From Planctomycetota bacterium (GTDB lineage Bacteria; Planctomycetota; Phycisphaerae; UBA1845), in the NCBI GenBank assembly GCA_016208685.1, contig JACQXM010000025.1:62001-126000 (forward strand): a DNA stretch of 64,000 bases, read 5' to 3'. The first letter of the stretch is position 1, and the number at the start of each line of letters is the position of its first letter. The position numbers and the translations under genes are program-made. Shown here one piece after another: positions 47,957-58,100 of this stretch. The notes under the pieces were generated by a model, which worked only from the letters and a program-made list of their open reading frames with translations, did no database searches and was not told where the DNA came from.

Positions 47957-48343
47957 GGGAGCTTACCCGCGCCCGACTTCGTACCAAAAAGGTACAAAGT
48001 GGGGGATAAAACAAGGCGCGACCGCCGCGCCTCGACCCTTCCGCGCGGACCGTGCCGCGCCGATGAAGGGCCGCAGTCTAGCAACCCCCGTTTCCAGGTT
48101 CAAGCGGCGTTCGTGCACCAATTTTCCGCCTTTTTTTGCCGCCCTCGCGCAAGGGAGTCGCCTGTGTGCCCCTCCGCTGTTTGACTCCCCCGGCGCCCGC
48201 ACCTAGCCTGTAACCGGCCGTAGGAGCGATGTTTCCTCGCTGGGTCCCGGGGCGTTCCGGCGAGCGCCGGCGCGGGTCGGCGGCGGACCGGCCGTGTCGC
48301 GCACCCCCGGGCCCGGACTGCCGCGTTTCACAGACTGGACAAC
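47957..48343. other. 387-bp divergent region between atp operon and asd
   Basis: It must hold the atp promoter (minus) and the asd promoter (plus). I see the palindrome at 47979-47997 and T-rich patches near 48122-48140, but no clear -10/-35 boxes. No gene is seen. Confidence 0.5.
47979..47997. promoter_or_regulatory. palindrome in the atp operon leader
   Basis: GTACC-AAAAA-GGTAC (47981-47995), with flanking TTC/AAA extending the symmetry by one to two bases, lies 25 bp upstream of the first atp gene. It could be a dimeric repressor site or a leader hairpin. The spacing suits either; no regulator can be named. Confidence 0.35.
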
Positions 48344-49357
48344 ATGGTGAACCACCTGGCGATCGTTGGCGCCACCGGCGCGGTGGGGCGGGAGGCGTGC
48401 AAGCTCGTTTCGGAGCGTAAGCTCCCCTTTCGCCGGGTTTCGCTCTGGGCCTCAGCGCGCAGCGCCGGAGCGCGGCTGACGGTTAGCGGCGCTGAGGTAG
48501 CGGTTCAGGAGCTAACCGACCGCTCGTTCGAGGGCGTGGACTACGCGATTTTCAGCGCCGGCGGCGAACGAAGCCGGCACTTTGCGCCGCTCGCCGTCCG
48601 GGCCGGTGCCGTGGTGATCGACAACTCCTCCTGCTTTCGCATGCAGGATGACGTGCCGCTGGTTATCCCGGAGATCAACGGCGCGGATTTGCAGCACCAC
48701 CGCGGCATCATCGCGGTGCCCAACTGCACGGCGATTGTCATGGCCATGGCAGTCTGGCCGCTGCATTGCGTCAACCGTGTGCGCCGCCTCGTCGTGAGCA
48801 CCTATCAGGCAACCAGCGGCGCCGGGGCTGCGGCCATGGAGGAGCTGCGCACTCAGACCGCCGAGGTACTGGCCGGTCGTCCGGCGCGTCCCAGCGTGTT
48901 CCCCCACCCCATCGCCTTCAACCTGTTCTCGCACAACACCGCCGTTGGGCCCGACGGCTACAACCAGGAGGAGCGCAAGGTCATCGAGGAGACGCGTAAG
49001 ATCTTCCACGCGCCGGACCTGGCCATCACCGCTACGTGCATCCGCGTGCCGGTGCTGCGCGCGCACAGCGAGTCCGTGAATCTCACATTCGAGCGGCGGA
49101 TCACGCCCGAGGAGGTGCGCGAGATTCTCGGCCGGGCGCCGGGCGTAACGCTGGTCGACGACCGCGAGGCCAACCGCTTTCCTATGCCGCTCGAGGCCTC
49201 GGGGCGGGATGAGTGTCTCGTGGGCCGCATCCGCCAGGACGTCAGCCAACCGGACGGGCGGGGAATCGATCTGTTCGTCGCCGGAGACCAGCTACGCAAG
49301 GGCGCGGCCCTCAACGCCATCCAGATACTGGAACGGCTGCTCGCGTCGCGCGCGTAG
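48344..49357 (+). CDS. asd: aspartate-semialdehyde dehydrogenase
   Basis: A 337-residue cytosolic enzyme that reduces aspartyl phosphate to the semialdehyde, a step in lysine, diaminopimelate, threonine and methionine synthesis. Visible are the cofactor loop VGATGAVGR, FSAGGERSRHF, the nucleophile Cys128 in PNCTAI, the substrate region SGAGAAAMEEL and the catalytic His241 in RVPVLRAHSESVN. All key residues are intact. The ATG at 48344 has only a weak ribosome-binding site. It diverges from the atp operon and converges with folC (36 bp gap). Confidence 0.95.
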   Translation: MVNHLAIVGATGAVGREACKLVSERKLPFRRVSLWASARSAGARLTVSGAEVAVQELTDRSFEGVDYAIFSAGGERSRHFAPLAVRAGAVVIDNSSCFRMQDDVPLVIPEINGADLQHHRGIIAVPNCTAIVMAMAVWPLHCVNRVRRLVVSTYQATSGAGAAAMEELRTQTAEVLAGRPARPSVFPHPIAFNLFSHNTAVGPDGYNQEERKVIEETRKIFHAPDLAITATCIRVPVLRAHSESVNLTFERRITPEEVREILGRAPGVTLVDDREANRFPMPLEASGRDECLVGRIRQDVSQPDGRGIDLFVAGDQLRKGAALNAIQILERLLASRA

Positions 49358-49393
49358 CGGCGCGGATGCCATTGCCGGGCTGCACGTCGGCGG

Positions 49394-50791
49394 CTACAGC
49401 GGTTTGGTCTGGTACTTGCGCATCGCTTCCGCGATGAGGTAGAACGAGCCGGTGATGCAGATGAGGTCGTCGCGGGTGATGGCGCTGGTGGCGATGCGCA
49501 TGGCGTCATCGAGCGTGGGCGCTACCTGAGCCATTTTGCCCGAGCACTCGCTGAACTCCGCGGCGAGCTCCGCGGGATCCGCCGAGCGCGGTGAGGGGAT
49601 GCTGGTGAAGATGATCTTGTCCGCTCCGAACTGGATCCGGCGCACCATGCCGCTCACATCCTTGTCACGGGCGCAGCCGAAGACCACCACCATCGAGTCG
49701 TACGAGATGTTCTGCCCCACGGCACGGACCAGCGCGTCCACGCTGGCGGCGTTGTGAGCGCCGTCGATGAGGATGCGCGGGTTGTCGCTGATCATCTGCA
49801 TGCGGCCGGGCAGCTTCACGTTCGCCAGCCCCGCCATCGCCTTTTGGTCATCGATGGGCAGCCCGCGGGCCTTGAGCACGTCCAGCATGCCCAGCGAAAG
49901 CCCGCAGTTGACCGCCTGGTGCTCGCCCAGCAGCGGCACATGCAGGTGCTCGAAGCGGCTGGTGGCCGTTGTCAGGCAGATGCGCGCATGACGCCCCAGC
50001 GCCCGCGAGAACTCGAAACGATAGCTGAAGTCAACCTCTTCGTCAGAGAAGCGCAGCGGCGCCTTGGCGGTAGCCGCGGCGGCGACAAGCACTTCCTTGA
50101 CATTCGGGCGCTGCGGCGAACTGATGACCGGCACGCCGCGCTTGATAATCCCCGCCTTCTCCGTGGCGATCGAGGCCAGATCGCGCCCGAGTTGCGCGAA
50201 ATGGTCGTAGCTGATGCTGGTGATGCCCACGACGTCTGGTGAAACCACGTTCGTCGCGTCGAGGCGGCCGCCCAACCCGGTCTCGACCACCGCGATCTCC
50301 ACACCCTCGTTGGCGAAATGGTAAAACGCGGCGGCCGTCAGAACTTCAAAATACGTAGGATCGGGAACTTTGGCCTTAGTGGCGGCGGCGGCGACCGCGG
50401 ACACCGTGCGAGCGAAGTCCGTCTCGCTGATTTTCTCGCTGTTGACGGCGATACGTTCGCGCACGTCAAGCAGATGCGGGGACGTGTAGAGACCGACCTG
50501 CAGGTCACACCCGCGCAACATCTCCGCGAGCATGGTCGCGGTGCTGCCCTTCCCCTTGGTTCCGGCGATGTGTGCGGACTTAAACGCCTTGTGCGGATTC
50601 CCCAACGCCTGGAGGATCCTGTTCATTCTCGCAAGACCAAAGTTAGTGGAGTTGTACGCGGCGCGGACAAGGCGCTCGTGGTTAACCAATGAATCGAGAT
50701 AACTCACGGCAGAGCGGAACGTCCGGAATTGTCGTCCGGGAGCAACCGCCTTAGCACTGGTTCTTGGTCTATCGGTGGCAACTCGGGTCAT
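49394..50791 (-). CDS. folC: folylpolyglutamate synthase / dihydrofolate synthase
   Basis: A 465-residue Mur-ligase-fold enzyme that adds glutamate to folates. It has the P-loop AGTKGKGSTATML, TSPHLLDVRERI, FEVLTAAAFYHFANEGVEIAVVETGLGGRLDATNVV, ITSISYDHFAQLG, EKAGIIKRGVPVI and the C-terminal ILIDGAHNAASVDALV, VVVFGCARDKD. The first ~25 residues precede the conserved start, so a shorter form is possible. A bifunctional role is likely but cannot be proven from sequence. Confidence 0.94.
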   Translation of the reverse strand: MTRVATDRPRTSAKAVAPGRQFRTFRSAVSYLDSLVNHERLVRAAYNSTNFGLARMNRILQALGNPHKAFKSAHIAGTKGKGSTATMLAEMLRGCDLQVGLYTSPHLLDVRERIAVNSEKISETDFARTVSAVAAAATKAKVPDPTYFEVLTAAAFYHFANEGVEIAVVETGLGGRLDATNVVSPDVVGITSISYDHFAQLGRDLASIATEKAGIIKRGVPVISSPQRPNVKEVLVAAAATAKAPLRFSDEEVDFSYRFEFSRALGRHARICLTTATSRFEHLHVPLLGEHQAVNCGLSLGMLDVLKARGLPIDDQKAMAGLANVKLPGRMQMISDNPRILIDGAHNAASVDALVRAVGQNISYDSMVVVFGCARDKDVSGMVRRIQFGADKIIFTSIPSPRSADPAELAAEFSECSGKMAQVAPTLDDAMRIATSAITRDDLICITGSFYLIAEAMRKYQTKPL

Positions 50792-52107
50792 GGGGGGATT
50801 CTAATTCCCTTAAGCACATACGTCAAGGCGGAATAACCGTTACGACTGCCATAATCGGCAGTCACGCCGTGCGGCAAGTCGGCTCAACCTATTATAGGGA
50901 TGATCCTTAGGAGCGGTTGCGGGTCACGCCCGCGCGCCGCACTGGCGGGCGAGCCCGGCGGCGCAACACGGCTCCATGCAGCCAGTACGTTCACCGCGAC
51001 GCTCCGGTGCGACGGTGTTGCGGCGCACCTATTGGATGCGTCCGGCCGTCGCACGCTCGTCATGATTGCAGTCGTGCTTATACGGCGGGGTCCATACACC
51101 TCCGGGCGGACCTGACGATCCCCGGCGCCTCGCAGGTGCATCAGAGTCAGAAAACTGGGGATACGGATTCAGATTCAGCCCGGGGTGCCGCAAGCTCCGC
51201 TCGTCGCTCCGCCGGCACCGGGGGCGGCGGCAAAGGGAGGATGCCGACATGATCTCGCGCACCGCGGAATCCGCGTTGCGGGCCGTGGCGCGGTTGGCGA
51301 ACCAAACGGGCGAAACGCTGATAGCGGCTTCCCCGTGCATAGTACGACTCGTGGCGACACGGCGTTGTTTTCGCCGCCGTCACCCTCGTTCATTCCGGCA
51401 TCCGCCCCGGGTACGGCGGCCGGGCGGTGGTTGGTCGGAGGCGGCCCCATGGGATTCCGCGGCATACTCGGCGTGTAGCCCCCCACCGTCGCCGAACCGT
51501 CGCCGGCGATCTTCGAAGGTGGACATCTTCGACCGGCGAGCGGTGCGTCCTTGGATTCGATCCTCACGCACGTAGGGTTCACCCGAGCCGTGGACGTCAT
51601 ACCCGAAGCCAAAGGTGCCCCGTGAACGACTGCGACGGCACCCCGGATCGGGCGAGGAAGCGTGAACGTCAGGGACCGGGGCACGGGAACTCCGCGAACG
51701 CTGTTTGTCGGCGCGGGCAGCGCTCGCGGCGACTTCGACCGGCCTTTCTACTCGGTGGGCCATCACCTGCGGACGGACCTTCCTGGCGTGCCACGAGTCG
51801 GTCACGTTGTTCGGATCGTCGAACTTGTGTTCCGCGCCATCATTCCGGCCACAGAGCGCCAGCGAACATGCCCCCGGAGGCCTTCCCTGGTCCGGACCGG
51901 ATCCCCTCTGTGCCAGTCGATCGCCCGGCTGAAGTAGAGTCCGGCGGTCGATCGCCTTGCGCCGTGCCACTCGTGACGCCAACCTGCGGGCCTAACCGTC
52001 CTTGGCGAAAGGTCGGGGCCGACGTGTAACATAGGCATCGGGCCCTTGAAACCACGGGCGGGAATCCCGGGGCACGAGTTTCGCCACAGGCGGCCAAGAA
52101 CCGGCAA
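50792..52107. other. 1.3-kb stretch without a recognised gene
   Basis: Several overlapping frames of 100-200 codons exist on both strands here, but they are Arg/Pro/Ser-rich, overlap one another, and show no domain or signal peptide. The left end has the odd palindrome CCTATTATAGG (50888-50898). The right end carries a worn family-1 element (51997-52095). This may be decayed coding sequence or long untranslated DNA. Confidence 0.45.
51997..52095 (+). repeat. ~100-bp dispersed element (family 1, copy 3, diverged)
   Basis: It follows the same block order as 4833-4933: TTGGCGAAAGG near the left end, ATAGGCATCGGGCCCTTGAAAC, GGGCGGGAATCCCGG, then GCACGAGTTTCGCCACAGGC. It is the most diverged of the three copies and lies just downstream of the giant subtilase gene. 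Confidence 0.65.
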
Positions 52108-55100
52108 TCATGCATTCCGCGTTCCGAGGGCACGTCCGTAGGCGAGCTTGATCAGACAAAGCAGCGACAAGCCGAGGATAGCCATGCCCCAGGACGACAC
52201 GGCGGGAATGGCTTCGACACAACCGGGAGCGAAAATGCGGTCGTCGGCGTCGGCGCAAAGATCAACGCAGTCGGCCACGGTGTCGGCGTCCGAATCGACG
52301 TCGGCCACGCCGCACCCGCATTGGCCGGCGGTCAGTTTGTACGGATCGGCCGGGCACTCCTCGTCCGAATCGCACGCACCGTCGCCGTCCCCATCGTCGT
52401 GCAGATCAAGCGGGCAGACGTCGCAATCGTCAATCGCCCCGTCCTGGTCGGTGTCCGGTTCACACTCGTCGGGCACGCCGCTGGCGTTGCAATCCGCACT
52501 GCTGCCGCCGGCCAGGTCACAGCTATCGGAAATCCCATTGACGTTGCAATCGGTCTCGCACTCGTCGGGAATGCCGTTGGATTCGCAGTCGATGCTTGAG
52601 CCGCCGGCGATATCGCAGTCGTCGGCGACGCTGTTGGCGTTGCAATCCGGCTCGCACTCGTCGGGGATGCCGTTGGCCTGACAATCGTCGCTCGTGCCGC
52701 CGGCGATGTCGCAGTCGTCGGCAACGCTGTTGGCGTTGCAATCCGGCTCGCAGTCGTCGGGGATGCCGTTGTTCTGACAATCGGCGCTCGTGCCGCCGGC
52801 GATGTCGCAGTCGTCGGCGACACCGTTGCCATTGCAATCCGGCTCACATTCGTCCGGAAGCCCGTTGGGCTGACAGTCGAAACTGCCTCCCGAAGCGATG
52901 TCGCAGGAGTCGGGCACCGCGTTGTTGTTGCAGTCGCCCCCGGCTTCATAGCTCACGGTCACGGCTATCATAGAGGGCGTACAGACGCCGGGGGTAACGC
53001 TGCTGCTGGCTGTCATCCGCAAAGTGGCGTCGCCGGCGCCGACCGCAGCTCGGAAGATCGCCGCGGGCACGATGAGGCTGGCGCCACTCGGCGTCATCGT
53101 GCATTGGCCGGCGCCGATCTGGAAGACGCGCCCCACAAAAGTGCCGTTCAGGTCAACGTCCACGTATTCATTAAAGGAGTCGAGATCCGCGCTGGCGGTG
53201 AACATCAGCGTGACGTCCGACAGCGGTGGTCGGGGCGCGACGAGGGTGAACGACTGCGGGTGCGCGGCGTCAATCGGGGAGAGGAATCCGGAGGCCACGC
53301 TAAAGTCGCCAATCAGTTGGCATTCATCGGGAATCAGATCCCCCTGGCAGTCCTGGCTGGTGCCCGCGGCGATGTCGCACTCATCGGGAACGCCCGTGGC
53401 GTTGCAATCCGCGCCGCCCGCGGTGAACTCAATATCGTCCACGAACCAGTCATCGTAGCCGGGATCCCCCGTGGAACGAAAACGGAACCTGAGTCCGGCG
53501 TGAACGGCGGCCGGGGCCAGGGCGAGCACGCGCTGCTGGTAGGCGATCATATTCGGCTCGCCGCCCAAGTGCTGGGCCAGCATCACCCAGGTGCCGGCCG
53601 AGGATAGATACTCCACGAGCAGATCTTTCCCGGGATCGGGCGGATCGCCGCCGCCGGTGCGCTCGAACCAGTAGCGGAGCGTGGCCCCGGAGCCGAGCGT
53701 GACGCCCAGGTTGCAGCTTTCGATACGGTCGGAACCGTTAAGGCGCAGGGAATAGGGAGGGCTGGGCTCGGACAAGCCGAGCGCGTCTACGACGACCCCG
53801 TTCACGAAGCACCACCTGGCGGGGTCAATGGTCGTGGTGGCAAAGGAATCGGCCAGGGCGATCGCCGGAACCTCACACTCGTCGGGAACACCGTTGGGCT
53901 GGCAGTCCTCGCTGGTACCGGCGATCAAGTCACAGCCATCGGGGGTTCCGTTGTGGTTGCAGTCGGGATCACACTCGTCCGGAACGCCGTTGGGCTCGCA
54001 GTCGGCACTCGTCCCCGCGGCGATGTCACATTCGTCGACGACCCCGTTGTTGTTGCAATCCAGGCCGCCGCCGGCGAGGTCGCAGTCGTCGGGAGCCCCA
54101 TTGCCGTTGCAATCCGGCTCACACTCGTCGGGGAGCCCGTTGGGCTGGCAGTCGAGGCTCGAACCTCCGGCGATGTCGCAGTCGTCGGCGGAGCCGTTGT
54201 TGTTGCAATCCGGCTCGCACTCGTCGGGAATGTCGTTGGGCTGGCAATCCGAACTACTACCGGAGGCGATATCGCAGGTATCGGGAACGCTGTTCCCGTT
54301 GCAGTCGCGGCCCGCCGAGTAGCTGATGGTGACGGTGATGAAAGGGGCCACGCAGATACCGGGCGTCACCGGGGCGCTGGCGACCATGCGCACCGTGACA
54401 TCGCCGCCCGCAAGGAGGGCGTTGTACGCGGTCCGGGGGACTACCAGAGTGGCCGTGTTGGGCACCGCCGGACATTGGGCCGCACCGGTCTGGAAGATCC
54501 GCCCCACGGCAGTCCCGTTGAGGTCCACGTCGATGTATTCGGTGCTTGAGTCGAGGTCGGCACTGGCCGTGAAGGCCAGGGTGACGTCCGAGTCCGCGGG
54601 GGGCGGGGCGAGCAGGACATAGCTGCGGGGGCTGGCCGAGTCGACGGGCGAGAGTGTTCCCGAACTCCGGGTGAAGGTACCGATGAGCTGGCACTCATCC
54701 GGAACGCCGTCGCCCTGGCAGTCCGCGCTGGCGCCGCCGGCGATGTCGCAACCGTCGGAGACGCCGTTCCCATTACAGTCGGCCTCACACTCGTCGGGCA
54801 CGCCGTTCGGCTCACAGTCGGAGCTGGCGCCGCCGGCGATGTCGCACTCGTCGGGGACGTCGTTATGGTTACAATCCTGACTGGTCCCGCCGGAAAGGTC
54901 GCAGGAGTCGGAAACGCCGTTGCCGTTGCAATCGGGCTCGCAGTCGTCGGGAATGCCGTTCGGCTGGCAATCGGGGATCGAACCACCGGCGATGTCGCAC
55001 GCGTCGGCGACGCCATTGGCGTTGCAGTCCGGCTCGCAGTCATCGGGAACGCCGTCAGGCTCGCAATCCGGGCTGCTCCCCGAGGCGATATCGCAGGAAT

Positions 55101-58100
55101 CCGGGACGGCGTTGCCGTTGCAGTCGCCGCCGGCCGCATAGCTGACGCTGGCAGTGATGAACGGAATCGTGCAAATGCCCGGCGTCACGGCGGCGCTGGC
55201 CACCATGCGGATGGTGGCGTTCCCTCCTCCCACCGCTGCGTTGTAAACCGCCGCCGGCACCAGGATCCCGGCGCTGTTGGGAACCGGCGGACACTGCGAC
55301 GCTCCGATCTCAAAAATGCGCCCCACGAACGTTCCGTTGATATCCACATCGATGTACTCGGTGGAAGCGTCCAGGTCGGCGACGGCGGTGAACGCCAGGG
55401 TGACATCTGAGCTTGCAGGCGGAGGGGAAACCAGTGTGTAACTTTGTGGATTCGCAGAATCGATCGGCGAGAGCGATCCTGAACTGCGGGTGAATGTACC
55501 GAGAAGCTGGCACTCGTCAGGCACGCCGTCCGCCTGGCAGTCCTGGCTGCCGCCGCCGGCGATGTCGCAGGCGTCCGACACTCCGTTGCCGTTACAGTCG
55601 ACTTCGCACTCGTCGGGGATGCCGTTGGGTTCACAGTCTGTGCTCGTCCCGCCGGCGATGTCGCAGCCGTCGGCGATGCCGTTCTGGTTGCAGTCCGGCT
55701 GGCACTCATCCGGCACGCCGTCGGGCTGGCAATCAGCACTCGTGCCCCCGGCGATATCGCATTGATCGGGGACGCGGTTGCCGTTGCAGTCTGTATCCCC
55801 GGTTGCTGTGTCGATCGCCAACGCGACGTCATCCAGATGGACGTTGAAGTACCATAGGCTGTCCTGCTGCGTAAACGCCACCCGCACCGTTTGCCCGATG
55901 TATGCGGAGACATCAGCGCTGCGCGTGACGCAACTGTTCAACAGCGGAAATCCGGGGGCGGTGGAAAACAACTCCGCGAGCAGGAGGTTGTTGGTATCCC
56001 ACACTTCCACACGGAACTCCTGGTCGGGGTCGGCATACGAATCGGCGTGGTTGCGGATACGATCCGTCCAGGTCAGTACCGCCGAACTCGTAGAGGGGGG
56101 AATCGTCACCTGTTGGTAGAGCGAGTGGGTTCCCGGTCCGGTCTGGAAGGTAACGCTGGCGAAGCTCCCAAAGCAGGGCGGCAGCGGGCCGTCCGGTCCA
56201 TCGGGATCCAGCGTCCCGTCGTTAATGGCTATTCCTCCGGAGCCGATGTTGACCTGCGACCAGCCGGTGAAGTCGCCGGTCTCGAAGCCGCCGTTGACCA
56301 GAATACTGGAGGGGAGCTCGCACTCGTCGGGAATACCGTTCGGTTGGCAGTCCAGACTCCCGCCGCCGGCGATATCGCAGGCATCGGGGATGTCGTTGGA
56401 ATTGCAATCCTGATCGGTGCCGGCGGAGAGGTCGCACTCGTCGGCGACGCCGTTCCCGTTGCAATCCGGCTCACAGTCGTCGGGAATCCCGTTCGGCTGA
56501 CAATCGGAGCTCGAACCTCCGACAATGTCGCAGTCATCGGCGGTGCCGTTCTGATTGCAGTCGGGCTCGCACTCGTCGGGAATGCCGTTGCCGCCGCAGT
56601 CCTGGCTGGTGCCGTCGGCGATGTCGCAGGTATCGGGAACACCGGTCGAATTGCAGTCCGCGCCTGTGGTCGTGAGCGCCACGTCATCCACAAACCAGTC
56701 GTCGAAACCAGCATCACCCGTGGCGCGAAAACGGATCTTCAATCCCGCGTGCAGGCCGTCAGCGGGGAGGGCGGCCACTTGCTCTTGAAATGCTGCCATG
56801 TTCGGACCGCTGCCCAGGTGCTGGGCGAGCGGAACCCAGGTATTGTTGGACGACAGATACTCCGCGAAAAGGTCATCGCCGGGATCGGGCGATTCGCCGC
56901 CGCCGGTCTGCTCGAACCAGTAGCGCAGCGTGGCCGAGGGGGCCGCGGACAGGTCGAGGACGCAGCTTTCGAGGACAGCGGGGCCGTTAAAGCGCACCGA
57001 ATTCGGGGGACTGGGCTCGCCCAGCCCCAGGCCGTCAACCATAACGCCCGTGGCCGCGCACCATCTGGACGGATCAACCGGCGCCGTCGTGAACGAATCC
57101 GCCAGGGGTGTCAGGGAGAGCTCGCATTCATCGGGCACGCCATTGGGCTGGCAGTCCGTGCTGCCGCCGGAGAGGATATCGCAACCGTCGGGCACGGCGT
57201 TGTGGTTGCAATCCGGTTCGCACTCATCGGGAACGCCGTTCGGCTCGCAGTCCGGGCTGGTGCCGCCGGCGATGTCGCAGTCATCCGGGATGTTGTTGTT
57301 GTTGCAATCCGCCTCGCAATCGTCGGGGACGCCGTTGGGCTGGCAATCCGGGATGGACCCGCCGGAGATGTCGCAATCATCGGGCGCGCCGTTGCCGTTG
57401 CAATCCAGGGCTCCGGCGAGGATCTCGCAGGAGTTGGCCAGGCCGTCACCATCGCAATCCGGCTCGCACGAGTCCAGCACCCCATTGCCCGAACAATCCA
57501 GGCTGGGGTCGGCCAGGATCTGCTGGTCATCGGGGACGCCGTTTCCGTCGCAATCGGACGTAAGCAGCGGAGAGGCCGCCAGGGAGAAAACCACCGGCCC
57601 TTCCGGCACGTTGAACCCGTGGACCTCGACCAGCCATAAACCCGGCATGGGGGCGCTGACCACCACCTGTTCGATGTTGTTGACGTGATCGGCCTGGGTC
57701 CGAACCGCAGGCGCGGCAGGGGCCGCGGGGTTGAGCGTCCAGGGAAAGTGCCGTGTCGTGCCGGGATCGAATACGCGAAGGTCAAGATCGTTGATGAGGG
57801 CCTGGCTGACGTTCAGGGTTCCCGGAAAGTCGTCCCACGCCAGCGTAACCTTGAGCATGGTATCGCCGGGATTCACGCGCACCGCCAGCACGACCGCCTC
57901 TCCCTGGCTGACGCTGCCCTCGAGGAAGTTTCGACCGGCGTTGCCGCGCATGAAGTCGATGGCCTGTTGAATCTTCACCGAGCCGTAGCCGGTCTTGAAG
58001 TCCGGGCCCGGGTTCTCAATGTCCAGCGCCGTATGGGCGAGCAGGATCTTGAGCGTGGAGTTGCGGGGATCGGGCCGGGCGGGGAACTGGGCCCGGTAGT

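Noticed and set aside
52350-57560. CRISPR-like array because of regular short repeats
   Set aside because: The repeats are coding, in frame, vary by codon and encode a Cys/Asp motif; there are no unique spacers of constant size.
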